DNA from: Gemmataceae bacterium
Lineage (GTDB): Bacteria > Planctomycetota > Planctomycetia > Gemmatales > Gemmataceae
Reading direction: 5' to 3'
DNA: 64,000 nucleotides
Assembly (NCBI GenBank): GCA_901538445.1
Contig: LR594584.1
Coordinates: 339,717 to 403,716, forward strand
Under the pieces are notes generated by a model. It worked only from the letters and a program-made list of their open reading frames with translations, made no database searches and was not told the DNA's origin. A program made the position numbers and the translations under genes. Shown piece by piece: positions 27,842-37,261 of the stretch. Within the stretch, counting starts at the first letter, position 1. The number at the start of each line of letters is the position of its first letter.

Positions 27842-28966
27842 TCACTTCGACTTGTCGATGGCGGCACGCAACGCCTTGGCGACCTCGGTGTCGTTCTCCT
27901 CGGCGAGCAACTTCCGGAGCACCGTGACCTGGGGCGCGGTGAATGAGCCGTTTGGGAACTTCGGGGAGCCCCGGGGGACCGAAAGCTCGGCGAGGGCCGC
28001 GGCCGCGCTCCGACGAACGCCCGCGACTTCGTCCTTGGCCAGCCCGACCAGGGGGTCGAATATCACGCTGCTTCCGTGCGCCGTCCAGTCGTTCGAGACA
28101 GAGACAAGTTGGTCGATAGCCGCGACACGCACGCGCTCGGGCTGCTTGCCGTTGGCGGCGAGGGCGGCCAGCGGCGGGGCCACGTCCGTGAGCGTGACGC
28201 GCTTCTGGAAGCCGTTCAATCGGAGGTGCCGGGCGACCGCCCGGCCCTCCTCCTCGGTCATCGCCTCGGTGGTGAATCGTGCGAGCACCGCCTTCCGGCC
28301 GTCGGAGGCCACCCAGTCCTTCCCGTCCCGAACGATGAGAAACCGGTCGAGGCGGACGAGCGCGGCCCGGCTCGCCTCGCAGTTCGCGGGGAGAGCCTTG
28401 AGGAACTCGCGGCTCGCGGCATCGTCCGCCTCCGCGTAGAGCAACTCGACGCCGAGTTCGGCGACCCGCGGGTTGCGGTGCCCGCACAGATCGCGGGCCG
28501 CCTTCAGCCGCTCCGGCGGCTTGAGCCCGGCCAGTCGCTCGATCGTCTCCGCCCACTCGACGCAGCGGGGGAAGTCGGGGGTGTGCTTCGCACGGCCCAA
28601 GGTCTCCCAGATAGGGACGTTGGGGTTGTTCTCGTGACTTCCGATGTTCAGCCACAGACCCCTCTCACCGGGCTCGGGTGGGGGCTCGCCCATGAACGAA
28701 CCGACCCCCGGACTCCCCTGTTCGCACACCCCTTGCTCGAACGTCGTTCCCTTCCACTTGCCCTGCCCCGCGTACACCCGGAGCACCTTGACCTTCACCG
28801 TCTTGAACCCGTCGGGAGATTTTTCGACGGCCGTGATCTCCGCGAGTACGAGTGCGTAGTCCTCACCGCCGCGTGTGAGCGACGCGCCCGCGTCCGACTG
28901 CGCCACGGCCGTGGAGGCGAACAGCAGCGCCGCGGAAACCAGTGTCAGCCGCAGGCCAGAGCGCAT
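27842..28966 (-). CDS. Secreted HEAT-repeat-like hypothetical protein
   Basis: A 374-residue exported protein with signal peptide MRSGLRLTLVSAALLFASTA ending at AVAQ. The N-terminal third (EDYALVLAEITAVEKSPDGF, VLRVYAGQGKWKGTTFEQ) resembles an OB-like beta domain. From residue 145 there are helical repeats (LKAARDLCGHRNPRVAELGV, RVRVAAIDQLVSVSND, VAGVRRSAAAALAELSVPRG), as in HEAT proteins, ending in a Lys-rich tail. Probably a periplasmic scaffold. It converges with the membrane protein gene, 6 bases between stops. Confidence 0.65.
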   Translation of the reverse strand: MRSGLRLTLVSAALLFASTAVAQSDAGASLTRGGEDYALVLAEITAVEKSPDGFKTVKVKVLRVYAGQGKWKGTTFEQGVCEQGSPGVGSFMGEPPPEPGERGLWLNIGSHENNPNVPIWETLGRAKHTPDFPRCVEWAETIERLAGLKPPERLKAARDLCGHRNPRVAELGVELLYAEADDAASREFLKALPANCEASRAALVRLDRFLIVRDGKDWVASDGRKAVLARFTTEAMTEEEGRAVARHLRLNGFQKRVTLTDVAPPLAALAANGKQPERVRVAAIDQLVSVSNDWTAHGSSVIFDPLVGLAKDEVAGVRRSAAAALAELSVPRGSPKFPNGSFTAPQVTVLRKLLAEENDTEVAKALRAAIDKSK

Positions 28967-29050
28967 GGCGGTTCAACTCAATTGACCGGGTGCGATTGGC
29001 ACCCCACCTGACGGGCCGGGCGAACATGCCGCCCGTCGATTAGAAGTGTG

Positions 29051-29080
29051 CCGAGCCCCGGGTGCAATCCCGGGGCTCGG
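29051..29080 (-). terminator. Strong hairpin after the outer-membrane protein gene
   Basis: A perfect 12-bp GC-rich stem (29051-29062 with 29069-29080) with a 6-base loop lies 28 bases past the stop of the minus-strand gene at 29109. No clear T-run follows. It likely terminates that gene before the next minus-strand gene begins at 28966. Confidence 0.65.
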
Positions 29081-29108
29081 CGGTTGTGTCGGATTCGGGG
29101 GGCGGCTG

Positions 29109-31151
29109 TCAGAACAGCAGGATCACCTCGGCGAAGATGGACATGAGCGGGTTCACCTTCTCGTCCTTCTTGTTATAGAGCTGGCGGAACCCGGCCCCGG
29201 GGATCAGCGTCGAGATCCCGCCCATGATGATCGCGTTGTTATTGAGCCGGGGCCGCCACTCGATGCCGCTGCTCAGGTCGGTGCCGATGTACCGGTCGAT
29301 GTTGCTCTGGAACACGAACGTCTCCAGCGACGCGGTCTTGTCGAAGAACAGTGCGTTGGCGTTGTTGATGATCCGGTACCGCGGGGTGATGTCGAAGTCC
29401 ACGCCCGCGTTGATGAGCCACAGGCCCGGGTTCACGAAGTTGCTCTGGCCCTGGATCCGGCTCGACCGCAGGTTCGCGTACTGGCTCTGGTCGTTGGTCA
29501 GCCCGACCCCGAACAGCGGGATCCGCTGCCGCCGCCAGAAGCTGAACTCGCCGCCGAAGTTCATGTTGTCGAAGATGCCGTCGAACCCCGTCGCGTGCGA
29601 GTTGTTCGGGTTCCCGTCGCCCGACTGGTACAGGCCGCTGGTCCGGAACCGCGCCCAGTCCCGGTCGTAGGACAGCTCGACCGCCGCGAGCTGGGCGGAG
29701 ATCTGCTGCGGGACGCCGGCGAGCGGGTTCCGGGTGTCGTGCCCGATGACCCAGTAGAACACGTGCGAGATGTTGTACCGGCCGATGTGGCCGTCGCCGG
29801 CCAGGCCGAAGTACAGCGCGTCCACCGTGTGCTTCTGGAACACGCCGACCGGGTCCGGGCGGACCAGGAACCCGTTGTTGTCGAAGTAGAAGCTCTGGTT
29901 GTCGTTGTTGTAGTGGAAGCTCGCCTCGGCCGTGTACCCGGGGAAGATGAAGTCCTGGCGGTACAGGTTGGCGATCACGATGTTCTGGTCGCGGCCGGAG
30001 AACGCGTTGAGCTGGCTGTTCGTCTCCTTCTGCCGGGGCCGGAAGTACGCGAGGTTGTACTGGGTCCGGTTCCCGTCCAGGTTCCCGAAGAACCGCACGC
30101 CGGTGTTCACGTCGCTGAAGATGAACCCGCGGAAGTCGCTGGTGAACGGCTGCGAGCCGGCCCGGACCGACACGAAGTCGTACTCGGGGCTCAGGTCCGC
30201 GATCTTGTACTCCGCGAAGTACTCCTGGAGCGTGGTCCAGGTCCGGTTGCGGATCGTCCCCTTCCGCACGTCGGGGCTCACGACGGCGAGTTCCTGCACG
30301 CTCAGCGTGTTCACGTTGAACGCCGGGGTCAGCTTGACCCGCCAATCGACCGGCTTGAACGCGGCGTCGCCGTGGAACAGCTCGAACGACGCGGTCACCA
30401 GGTTCGAGTACGCGAACTGGCCGGGCCGCCCGAAGAAATCGACGGTGTTTTCACGGGCCGTGCTCTCGAACGGCGTCGTCGCCGTCGGGATCGACCGGCC
30501 CTCGAACAGCGTGCTCACCACGCCCGTGAAGTTGAAGAACGTGTGCTGCCCGAGGATCGGGTAGTCGCCCTTCAGCACGTTCTGGTTGAACGGGTCGAAC
30601 CACCGGCCCTGCTGGTACGGGTAGTCGGCGACCTTGGGGTGTCCGAAGCCGTACCGGTCCCACTCGGGGAACCCGAGCCGCCACCGGTCCTCGATGGTGT
30701 CGTACTCCTCGTTGTTGCCCGACCGCGGCTTCACCCCGCTCTGCCCGGCGAACCCGAGGGCCGGGAAGTACACGTAGTTCGCCAGGGTGGGCATTTCGAC
30801 CTCCTGCGGCGACCCCGGTTTGGGCGCCGGGTCGAGGAGGCGGTTGAGCGGGTCGCGGCTCTCGACCGGCGGCAGCCCGGGGGCCGCACCGGGCGGCTGC
30901 GCCGGGGCGACCGGGCGAACGGCGGTCGGGGCCCCGCCGGTGAGCGGCGGCAGCGCCTGCGGCACGCGCCCCGGGAGATCGACCCGCACCGGGTTGGGCG
31001 GGAGCGCGGGCGGCGCGACCCGGCCCGGTTCCCGCACGGCCCCGCCCTGCGGCGGCTGCCCGGCCCTCAGGTCCGCCGCGCTGACGGCGATCGCCCCGAT
31101 CCCCAGGACGCCGGCCGCGGCCCACCTTCCCCACTGTGACAGCCGGCCCAT
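29109..31151 (-). CDS. Large outer-membrane beta-barrel protein with Pro-rich N-terminus
   Basis: A 680-residue exported protein. It has a signal peptide (MGRLSQWGRWAAAGVLGIGA), then about 80 residues rich in Pro, and then a long region of alternating aromatic and polar strands (YDFVSVRAGSQPFTSDFRGF, FFGNLDGNRTQYNLAYFRP, AEASFHYNNDNQSFYFDNN) ending in the C-terminal pattern IFAEVILLF with a terminal Phe, as for outer-membrane barrels. It resembles planctomycete porin-like proteins of unknown cargo. ATG at 31151 has GGGGGAG 4 bases upstream and gives a proper signal. It is divergent from the RTX/HbpS protein at 31321, so the two may be co-regulated at the surface. Confidence 0.7.
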   Translation of the reverse strand: MGRLSQWGRWAAAGVLGIGAIAVSAADLRAGQPPQGGAVREPGRVAPPALPPNPVRVDLPGRVPQALPPLTGGAPTAVRPVAPAQPPGAAPGLPPVESRDPLNRLLDPAPKPGSPQEVEMPTLANYVYFPALGFAGQSGVKPRSGNNEEYDTIEDRWRLGFPEWDRYGFGHPKVADYPYQQGRWFDPFNQNVLKGDYPILGQHTFFNFTGVVSTLFEGRSIPTATTPFESTARENTVDFFGRPGQFAYSNLVTASFELFHGDAAFKPVDWRVKLTPAFNVNTLSVQELAVVSPDVRKGTIRNRTWTTLQEYFAEYKIADLSPEYDFVSVRAGSQPFTSDFRGFIFSDVNTGVRFFGNLDGNRTQYNLAYFRPRQKETNSQLNAFSGRDQNIVIANLYRQDFIFPGYTAEASFHYNNDNQSFYFDNNGFLVRPDPVGVFQKHTVDALYFGLAGDGHIGRYNISHVFYWVIGHDTRNPLAGVPQQISAQLAAVELSYDRDWARFRTSGLYQSGDGNPNNSHATGFDGIFDNMNFGGEFSFWRRQRIPLFGVGLTNDQSQYANLRSSRIQGQSNFVNPGLWLINAGVDFDITPRYRIINNANALFFDKTASLETFVFQSNIDRYIGTDLSSGIEWRPRLNNNAIIMGGISTLIPGAGFRQLYNKKDEKVNPLMSIFAEVILLF

Positions 31152-31320
31152 GCGCTCCCCCCCATCAAAGGTTTCCCACGATTGCATCGGACGGCACCCG
31201 TGCCGGGGATGAGGATTCTTCCCGGCGTGCGGGTGATTCCGGCAAATCGGGCGATTCCGTGGAGTTTCCGCGCCGAGCGGCCGATTTCACTCAAGTCACC
31301 TGACCGTCGGAGGGGGCGTC

Positions 31321-33690
31321 ATGTCGAACGAGAAGGGCCGGACGCGACTGAAGTGCGAGCACCTGGACGCGAGGCACGCTCCGGCCGTCGCCACGCTCGC
31401 CGGCGGGGTCCTCACGGTCACCGGCGACGCGACCGCGGACCGCATCCGCATCACCCCGGAAGGGGACGCGATTCAGGTACTCGACGGCACCGTGGTCCTG
31501 GGCCAGTTCGCGGCCGCGGACGTCGCGACCATCGTGGTCAACGGCGGCGACGGGAACGACACGCTCCAGGTCAGCAACCTGCTCGTGGTCCCGGTCACGT
31601 TCAACGGCGGCAACGGGAACGACAAGCTCGTGGGCGGCGGCGGCGGGGCCGTGCTGAACGGCGACGCGGGCAGCGACCAGCTCACCGGCGGCCTCTCGGG
31701 CACGGTGTTCGACCCCGGGGCCGGGGCCGACCGCCTCTACCGCGTCGAGCAGACCGACGTGGTCAACAACCTCGGGCCGGACGACCAGGTGCTGATGGAG
31801 AACCCGCTCCCGGTGCCGAAGTCGCCGGACTCGGAGTTCATGACCGCGAGCGAGGTGGACACGATCATCCGCCGGGCCGCGGCCGCCTCGGCCAGCAACG
31901 ACGCCATCATCGTCATCACCGACCGCAACGGCCGCATCCTCGGGGTGCGGGTCGAGGACGGGGTCGCCCCGGAGATCACCTCGGACCCGTCCCGGCTCGT
32001 GTTCGCGATCGACGGCGCCGTGTCGCTGGCCCGCACCGGCGCGTTCTTCGGCAACAACGCGGCCCCGCTCACCAGCCGCACCGTCCGGTCGCTCAGCCAG
32101 TCCACGATCACCCAGCGCGAGGTCGAGTCGCTCCCGTACGTCACCGACCCGAACTCGACGGTCCGCGGGCCGGGGTTCGTCGCGCCGGTCGGCATCAACG
32201 GGCACTTCCCGCCGGGGGTCGTGAACACCCCGCAGGTCGACCTGTTCAACATCGAGCACACGAACCGCGACGGCACGTACAGCCCCGGCCCGGACCGCAT
32301 CATCGGCACCGCGGACGACGAGCTGCGGACCAACCGGTTCAACATCGACTCGGCCTTCGTCCCGCCGGGGGCCGGGTTGTTCCCGCCGGACTCCTACGGG
32401 GTCGAGTCGGGCGTGGCCCCGCGGACCGCCAACGGGATCCCGATCGCACAGAACCGCGGGATCGCGACGCTCCCGGGCGGCATCCCGATCTTCAAGAACG
32501 GCCAGGTGGTCGGCGGCATCGGCGTGTTCTTCCCGGGCAAGACCGGGTACGCGACCGAGTCGAACTCGTCGCTGAGCGTGACGTTCGACCCGACCAAGCC
32601 GGACCGGACGCTCGAGGCCGAGTGGATCGCCTACGCGGCCGTCGGCGGCACGATCAACTCCGTGTCGCCGGGGGTTAACCCGGTGCCGATCGGGCCGATC
32701 GCCGGGGTCGCGGTGCCGACCGGGTACGGGCTCCCGACCGGCCGCATCGACCTCGTCGGCATCCAGCTCGACATCTTCGGCCCCGGCGGGGTGGCCGGGA
32801 TCAACACGGTGCTCAACGTCGGCAGCATCGTCGGCCGCGGCGACCCGCTCGGCGCGAACCAGGTGATCGTGGCCGGCGACCCGAACCTGACCCGCGACGG
32901 GCTCACCGTCCCCGAGGGGTGGCTGGTGGTCCCGCACGACGGGGTCGGGATCAAGGCCGCGGACGTGATGCAGATCATCACCCAGGGCATCAACCAGGCG
33001 AACGTGACCCGGGCCGCGATCCGGCTCCCGCTCGGCACGCGGACCAAGATGGTGTTCGCCGTCTCGGACCTCGAGGGGAACATCGTCGGCCTGTACCGCG
33101 ACCCGGACGCGACCGTGTTCTCGATCGACGTCGCCGTGGCGAAGGCCCGCAACGTCGCGTACTACGCGAACCCGGCGCAGCTCCAGGCCGTGGACCAGCT
33201 CGACGGCGTCCCGGCCGGCACCGCGTTCGAGGCCCGCACGTTCCGGTACCTGGCGCTGCCGCGGTTCCCGGAGAGCGTGCAAGGCGCGCCGCCCGGCCCG
33301 TTCTCGCAGCTCAACGACGGCGGCGTGGACCCGCTCCTGGGCATCACCGTCGGCAACCCGCTCCCGGCCTCGGCGTACCAGAGCGTCCTCGGGTACGACT
33401 CGTTCAACCCGGGCACCAACTTCCGCGCCCCGACCGACATCAAGAACCAGAACGGCATCGTGTTCTTCCCGGGCGCGGCCCCGGTGTACACGAACGTGAG
33501 CGCCGGCGGGCAGCGGGTGCTCATCGGCGGCCTCGGGGTCAGCGGCGACGGCGTGGACCAGGACGACGTGATGACCATCGGGGGCCAGGCCGGGTACAAC
33601 GTGCCGGCCAACATCCTCCGGGCCGACCAGGTGCTGTACCGCGGGGTGCGGCTCCCGTACCAGAAGACCAACCGCAACCCGGAGGGTTGA
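31321..33690 (+). CDS. Exported protein with RTX-like repeats and two GlcG/HbpS-like domains
   Basis: A 789-residue protein. The N-terminus RTRLKCEHLDARHAPAVATL resembles the planctomycete LExLExR export signature. Residues 74-125 carry calcium-binding RTX-type nonapeptides (GGDGNDTLQ, GGNGNDKLV, GDAGSDQL). Two similar GlcG/HbpS-like (DUF336-type) domains follow: about 175-262 (SEVDTIIRRAAAASASNDAI, VFAIDGAVSLARTGAFFGNN) and about 546-620 (AADVMQIITQGINQANVTRA, FSIDVAVAKARNVAYYAN). HbpS in Streptomyces binds haem outside the cell. Here binding of haem or iron at the cell surface is only a suggestion. ATG at 31321 has GGAGGGGG upstream. Confidence 0.7.
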   Translation: MSNEKGRTRLKCEHLDARHAPAVATLAGGVLTVTGDATADRIRITPEGDAIQVLDGTVVLGQFAAADVATIVVNGGDGNDTLQVSNLLVVPVTFNGGNGNDKLVGGGGGAVLNGDAGSDQLTGGLSGTVFDPGAGADRLYRVEQTDVVNNLGPDDQVLMENPLPVPKSPDSEFMTASEVDTIIRRAAAASASNDAIIVITDRNGRILGVRVEDGVAPEITSDPSRLVFAIDGAVSLARTGAFFGNNAAPLTSRTVRSLSQSTITQREVESLPYVTDPNSTVRGPGFVAPVGINGHFPPGVVNTPQVDLFNIEHTNRDGTYSPGPDRIIGTADDELRTNRFNIDSAFVPPGAGLFPPDSYGVESGVAPRTANGIPIAQNRGIATLPGGIPIFKNGQVVGGIGVFFPGKTGYATESNSSLSVTFDPTKPDRTLEAEWIAYAAVGGTINSVSPGVNPVPIGPIAGVAVPTGYGLPTGRIDLVGIQLDIFGPGGVAGINTVLNVGSIVGRGDPLGANQVIVAGDPNLTRDGLTVPEGWLVVPHDGVGIKAADVMQIITQGINQANVTRAAIRLPLGTRTKMVFAVSDLEGNIVGLYRDPDATVFSIDVAVAKARNVAYYANPAQLQAVDQLDGVPAGTAFEARTFRYLALPRFPESVQGAPPGPFSQLNDGGVDPLLGITVGNPLPASAYQSVLGYDSFNPGTNFRAPTDIKNQNGIVFFPGAAPVYTNVSAGGQRVLIGGLGVSGDGVDQDDVMTIGGQAGYNVPANILRADQVLYRGVRLPYQKTNRNPEG

Positions 33691-33700
33691 CGCCGAGGGC

Positions 33701-33782
33701 GTTCCGCGTTTCGCGTTCAAAGTTCGACGTGGGCAGGCCGGACCGTCGAGGAACGCGAAACCCGGAACGCGAAACGCGGAAC
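33701..33782. repeat. Intergenic inverted repeat, GGAACGCG family
   Basis: The 18-base arms 33701-33718 and 33765-33782 are exact reverse complements, enclosing 46 bases. Right-arm words (GAACGCGAAAC, GGAACGCG) match those in the in-gene element at 21624-21786 and the intergenic one at 61595-61709. It starts 10 bases past the stop of the RTX/HbpS gene. Confidence 0.75.
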
Positions 33783-33875
33783 GGTTGAAGTGAGGCCGGG
33801 GAACGGGCGATGAATGGTGAACGGACCCCCGGGCCGGAGCCCGGGGCCGGTCGCGTTCACCCCGAGGGCCCGCGC

Positions 33876-34364
33876 ATGATGCGCTCGTTCGTCGCCGCGG
33901 CGCTGGTGTGCGCCGCCCCCACCTTCGCGTTCGCCCAGCAGCGGTTCGTCGAGCGGACGCCGCCCGACCGGATCCCCCGCGTCAACACGATGGAGCGGGC
34001 CGGGTACTCCACCAGCGTCAAGCCGCACGCCATCCCGTCGCAGTTGCCGCAGATCACCGGCGGGTACGTCGGCGGGGCGAAGCTGTTCCACGGGAACCGG
34101 CCGCTCGCGAAGGGCGCGTACTCGGCACCCGGAGCGGTCGCGGTCGGCACCTACGGAACGGACTACGCGGGCATTACGATCCGGCCGGGGCGGGTGTTCC
34201 TCGCGCCGTCCTACGACCCGTCGATCGGGCCGACGATCGCGAACTCGTACCGGGCCGAGGGGCCGGTGGTGCCGGACGTGTTCGCCCTGCGGCCGCTCCG
34301 CAAGGCCGTGCTCGAGGCGCGCGAAGACAAGCACGGCGGCGGGGAAGCCGGCGGCCACGAATAG
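33876..34364 (+). CDS. Small secreted hypothetical protein
   Basis: A 162-residue exported protein with signal peptide MMRSFVAAALVCAAPTFAFA. The mature part has PRVNTMERAGYSTSVKPHAI, QITGGYVGGAKLFHG and ITIRPGRVFLAPSYDPSIGP, Gly/Pro/Tyr-rich and without Cys. The tail is charged with His and Gly (KHGGGEAGGHE), possibly metal-binding. I do not recognise a family. The ATG at 33876 gives a clean signal peptide; an upstream in-frame ATG at 33810 would add a Pro-rich non-signal extension. A strong palindrome follows the stop. Confidence 0.6.
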   Translation: MMRSFVAAALVCAAPTFAFAQQRFVERTPPDRIPRVNTMERAGYSTSVKPHAIPSQLPQITGGYVGGAKLFHGNRPLAKGAYSAPGAVAVGTYGTDYAGITIRPGRVFLAPSYDPSIGPTIANSYRAEGPVVPDVFALRPLRKAVLEAREDKHGGGEAGGHE

Positions 34365-34371
34365 GCGTTGC

Positions 34372-34431
34372 AGCGGCGCGGCGTGAGCCCGCCGGTGCCC
34401 AGTTGCACCGGCGGGCTCACGCCGCGCCGCT
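34372..34431. repeat. 27-bp-arm palindrome, GTGAGCCCGCCGGT family
   Basis: Arms 34372-34398 and 34405-34431 are perfect reverse complements of 27 bases with a 6-base loop. A near-identical element lies at 49134-49202. It sits between the convergent ends of the secreted protein gene and the FeS fusion gene, so it can serve as a bidirectional terminator, but sequence identity with the second copy points to a dispersed REP-like family. Confidence 0.85.
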
Positions 34432-34444
34432 CGCTGCCATTAAC

Positions 34445-37231
34445 TCAGGCGACCGGGCGGCCGAGCCGCTCGAGCACCTCGTCGAGCAGGTCCGGGCCGG
34501 TCATGCGGTGCGCCGCGACGTGCGGGCACGCCTGCACGCAGAACGGCTCCTCGCCCTTGCACAGGTCGCAGTTCACCGCCCGGCGGGCGGCCGTCATGAG
34601 CGGGTTGCCGGTCGGGTGGGAAGCGGCCGCGGGGTTCGGCTGCTCCCGGGCGACCATGTGGATCGACCCGTACGGGCAGTTCCGCTCGCACAGCCCGCAC
34701 CCGATGCAGTGGTTCTCGATCACCACCTCGAGGTGCTGGCCGCGGCGGTGGATCGCGTCGACCGGGCACCCCTCCATGCAGTACGGCTTGTGGCACGACC
34801 GGCACGACGTGGCCACGAGGAAGTCGCCGAACCGGAGCCCCTCGCGGAGCAGCCGGGCGTTGCCGTCGTGCGAGTCGGCGCACGCCCGCGTACACTCGTC
34901 GCACCGGGTGCAGCTCTGGAGGTCGAGGACCAGCAGCCGCTGCCCCTGGTACAGCCCCTGGCGGACGTACTCGCTGAGCACGCCGGGGGTGGTCGCGTGC
35001 TTCACCCCGGCGACCGCCGGCCGGGCCGCCGCGCCGAGCGACTCGCGGAGCACCGGGAACGCGTCAATCAACTTGCGGAACACCGTCCCGGGGACGCGAA
35101 CCAACTCGACCGGGTCGAGTGCGGCGACGGACGCGGACCGCATCCCGGGCCGGTCGGCGAGCAGCGCCCCCTCGCCGAAGTGGTCGCCGGCCGAGAGCAA
35201 CCGGAGCACCTGCTCGCGGCCGCCGATCGTCGTGAACACGCGGACCGTGCCGAGCCGGACCATGTAGAAGTCGCTGGCCGGGTCGCCCTCGGCCACGATC
35301 CCGTCGCCGGCCTCGACGCGGCGGAACTCGGCCCCTTCCGTGAGGAGCAGCATCGTTGCCCGCTCGCGCTGCTCGGCGTTCAGCGGCTTGCACAGGTCGC
35401 CGCCGGTCACGCACGCCTGGATCGCGCGGAACGTGTACATCTCCTGCAGGTCGTCGCGGGCGGAGGCCGACCGGAGCATCATGTCGAGCATGTTCCGGGT
35501 GACCTCGTACACCACGACCGGCCCCGGGGTCCGCGGGTCGAGGGTCGCGGTGTACCGGCCGTGCGCGTCGGAGGAGAGCGTCAGGCTCGGGTTGTTCGGG
35601 TCGGCCACGGCGATGACCGACGCGGTCCGCGGCCGGTGTGTGAGGCACGTCATCTCGCCGAGGACGAGTTCGTCTCCGGTCGCGACGCGGACGAGGGGGC
35701 CGAACCCGGACTCGCCCTTCGGCTTGCCGCCGCCGAACAGCCGGGCGAAGAACCCGGGCTTGGCCTGCGAGGTGCCCTCGATCCGCGAGTAGATCTCGAA
35801 CGTGCCGGACCCCTGGAGCATGAACGCGGTGCTCCCGTACTGCCCCTCCTCGCACAGCACCTTCTTCTCGCCGGGGGCGATCTCCCACTTGCGGACCGCC
35901 CCCTCGTTCCACTTCAGGTACGCGTAGGGCACCGACTGGAACGGGAACACGACGCGCGGCCCGCGGGTCGGGCTCACGTACCGGAGCCACACCCGCTGGA
36001 TCTCGTCGGCCGTGAGGAACCCGGAGTCTGCCGGGAACGGGGTGTTCGGGTTCACCGGGATCTGCGTGGGCGAGTCGGCCCACGCCCGCGGCTGGACCCG
36101 CCGCCGCAGCGACAGCGCGCCGGTCGGGCAGCTCGTCATGCACTCGCCGCACTGGACGCAGTTCGACTGGCCCATGATCGCGTCGAGGTCGAAGCTGATC
36201 CGGGTGCCGTACCCCTTGCCCGTGTGGCCGATGACCTTGAACGGCTTGACCTCGGAACACGCCCGCACGCACCGGTCGCACAGGATGCACTTGTCGTGGT
36301 CCACGACCACGGTGCGGGACGAGTACGGGTACCCGTCGTGGACCCTGGCGTTCCAGTCCTCCCACGCCTGGTGCGCGCCGGAGCCGCCGGCCCGTTCGGG
36401 CTCGTGGCCGTCCGGCGCGAGAGGGAGCGACAGGTGCCGCGGCTTGGGCGACGGGGCGAGGAGCGGGTCGAACGGGTTCGCGGGCTCGCGGGCGGCGGCT
36501 GTGTTCCGGCTGGGCAACTCGGGGGCGCGCTCGAGCCGCTTGCGGACCCGGTCCACGCCGAGGGTGACGAACACCGCGCCGAGTTCGTTGTCGTAACGCT
36601 TCGCGCTCCCGAGGTCCGGGTGCGCGTGGTCGGCCATGAGGAACTCGGCGAGCAGCTTCACCGAGCCGTTCACGTCGGCGGAGAACCGCTCGACGGCCTT
36701 CATGTCGGCCTTGTCCCTCGTCTCCGGGTTGTACCCGTCCACCCCGGCCCGGGTGGTGACGACCATGTTCGTCTCGACCCGGTGCTGGCACGCGGGCACG
36801 AGCTTGCGGCCGGGCGTGAGCTTGCCCCGCTTCATGCTGCTGATCTGCACCGAGCACATGCGGCACACGGCGACCGGGGCGACGTGCCGCTGGTGGCACA
36901 GCACCGGGATGCGGGCCTTGAGGTCGTCTTCGGTCCACACCCCCTGGGCGACGAGCTGGAGCGCCGCGTCGTAGATCGTGGTGGTGCGGGGGACGAGGCC
37001 GCCGTCGGTGTCGCGGAGCGGGTTGCCCAGCGCGTCGGTCTTCGGGACGGCCCGCGGCACGTCGACGGCGTACCCGTCGAGGACGACGGTGACGATGTCC
37101 TGGAACCGCTCGCGGGTCTCCTTCTCGCGGCGGACGAGGACGTCGTTGTCGTCGCGGGCGAAGAGGGACTCCTCCTCGCGGCCGGAGGCGAGCACATCTT
37201 CGGGCGCAACGGCGGGAACGTCTGTCGGCAT
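34445..37231 (-). CDS. NuoG-like FeS / dual cyclic-nucleotide-binding / DmsB-like ferredoxin fusion protein
   Basis: A 928-residue soluble electron-transfer protein. Residues 45-150 are a NuoG/HydA-type [2Fe-2S] domain with Cys112, Cys123, Cys126 and Cys148. The following NuoG His-Cys [4Fe-4S] segment is degenerate (no cysteines around residue 200). Two [4Fe-4S] motifs follow (CILCDRCVRAC at 315 and CVQCGECMTSCP at 358). Two cyclic-nucleotide-binding folds occupy about 460-580 and 640-740 (DHFGEGALLADRPGMRSASV in the second). The C-terminus (about 775-905) has four DmsB/HycB-type cysteine clusters, including CTRCDECTRAC, SCHKPYCMEGCP, CIGCGLCERNCP and NCDLCKGEEPFCVQACPH. It probably takes electrons from the NuoEF-like protein encoded upstream. 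Whether the CNB folds bind cAMP is unknown. Confidence 0.85.
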   Translation of the reverse strand: MPTDVPAVAPEDVLASGREEESLFARDDNDVLVRREKETRERFQDIVTVVLDGYAVDVPRAVPKTDALGNPLRDTDGGLVPRTTTIYDAALQLVAQGVWTEDDLKARIPVLCHQRHVAPVAVCRMCSVQISSMKRGKLTPGRKLVPACQHRVETNMVVTTRAGVDGYNPETRDKADMKAVERFSADVNGSVKLLAEFLMADHAHPDLGSAKRYDNELGAVFVTLGVDRVRKRLERAPELPSRNTAAAREPANPFDPLLAPSPKPRHLSLPLAPDGHEPERAGGSGAHQAWEDWNARVHDGYPYSSRTVVVDHDKCILCDRCVRACSEVKPFKVIGHTGKGYGTRISFDLDAIMGQSNCVQCGECMTSCPTGALSLRRRVQPRAWADSPTQIPVNPNTPFPADSGFLTADEIQRVWLRYVSPTRGPRVVFPFQSVPYAYLKWNEGAVRKWEIAPGEKKVLCEEGQYGSTAFMLQGSGTFEIYSRIEGTSQAKPGFFARLFGGGKPKGESGFGPLVRVATGDELVLGEMTCLTHRPRTASVIAVADPNNPSLTLSSDAHGRYTATLDPRTPGPVVVYEVTRNMLDMMLRSASARDDLQEMYTFRAIQACVTGGDLCKPLNAEQRERATMLLLTEGAEFRRVEAGDGIVAEGDPASDFYMVRLGTVRVFTTIGGREQVLRLLSAGDHFGEGALLADRPGMRSASVAALDPVELVRVPGTVFRKLIDAFPVLRESLGAAARPAVAGVKHATTPGVLSEYVRQGLYQGQRLLVLDLQSCTRCDECTRACADSHDGNARLLREGLRFGDFLVATSCRSCHKPYCMEGCPVDAIHRRGQHLEVVIENHCIGCGLCERNCPYGSIHMVAREQPNPAAASHPTGNPLMTAARRAVNCDLCKGEEPFCVQACPHVAAHRMTGPDLLDEVLERLGRPVA

Positions 37232-37261
37232 GGCACGTCTCAGGTGAGCGGCGTTCGGAAC

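Noticed and set aside
29051..29080. Candidate tRNA-like fold around a GC-rich stem
   Set aside because: Only one stem is present, with no T-loop GTTC-A context, anticodon arm or CCA end; it is better read as a terminator.
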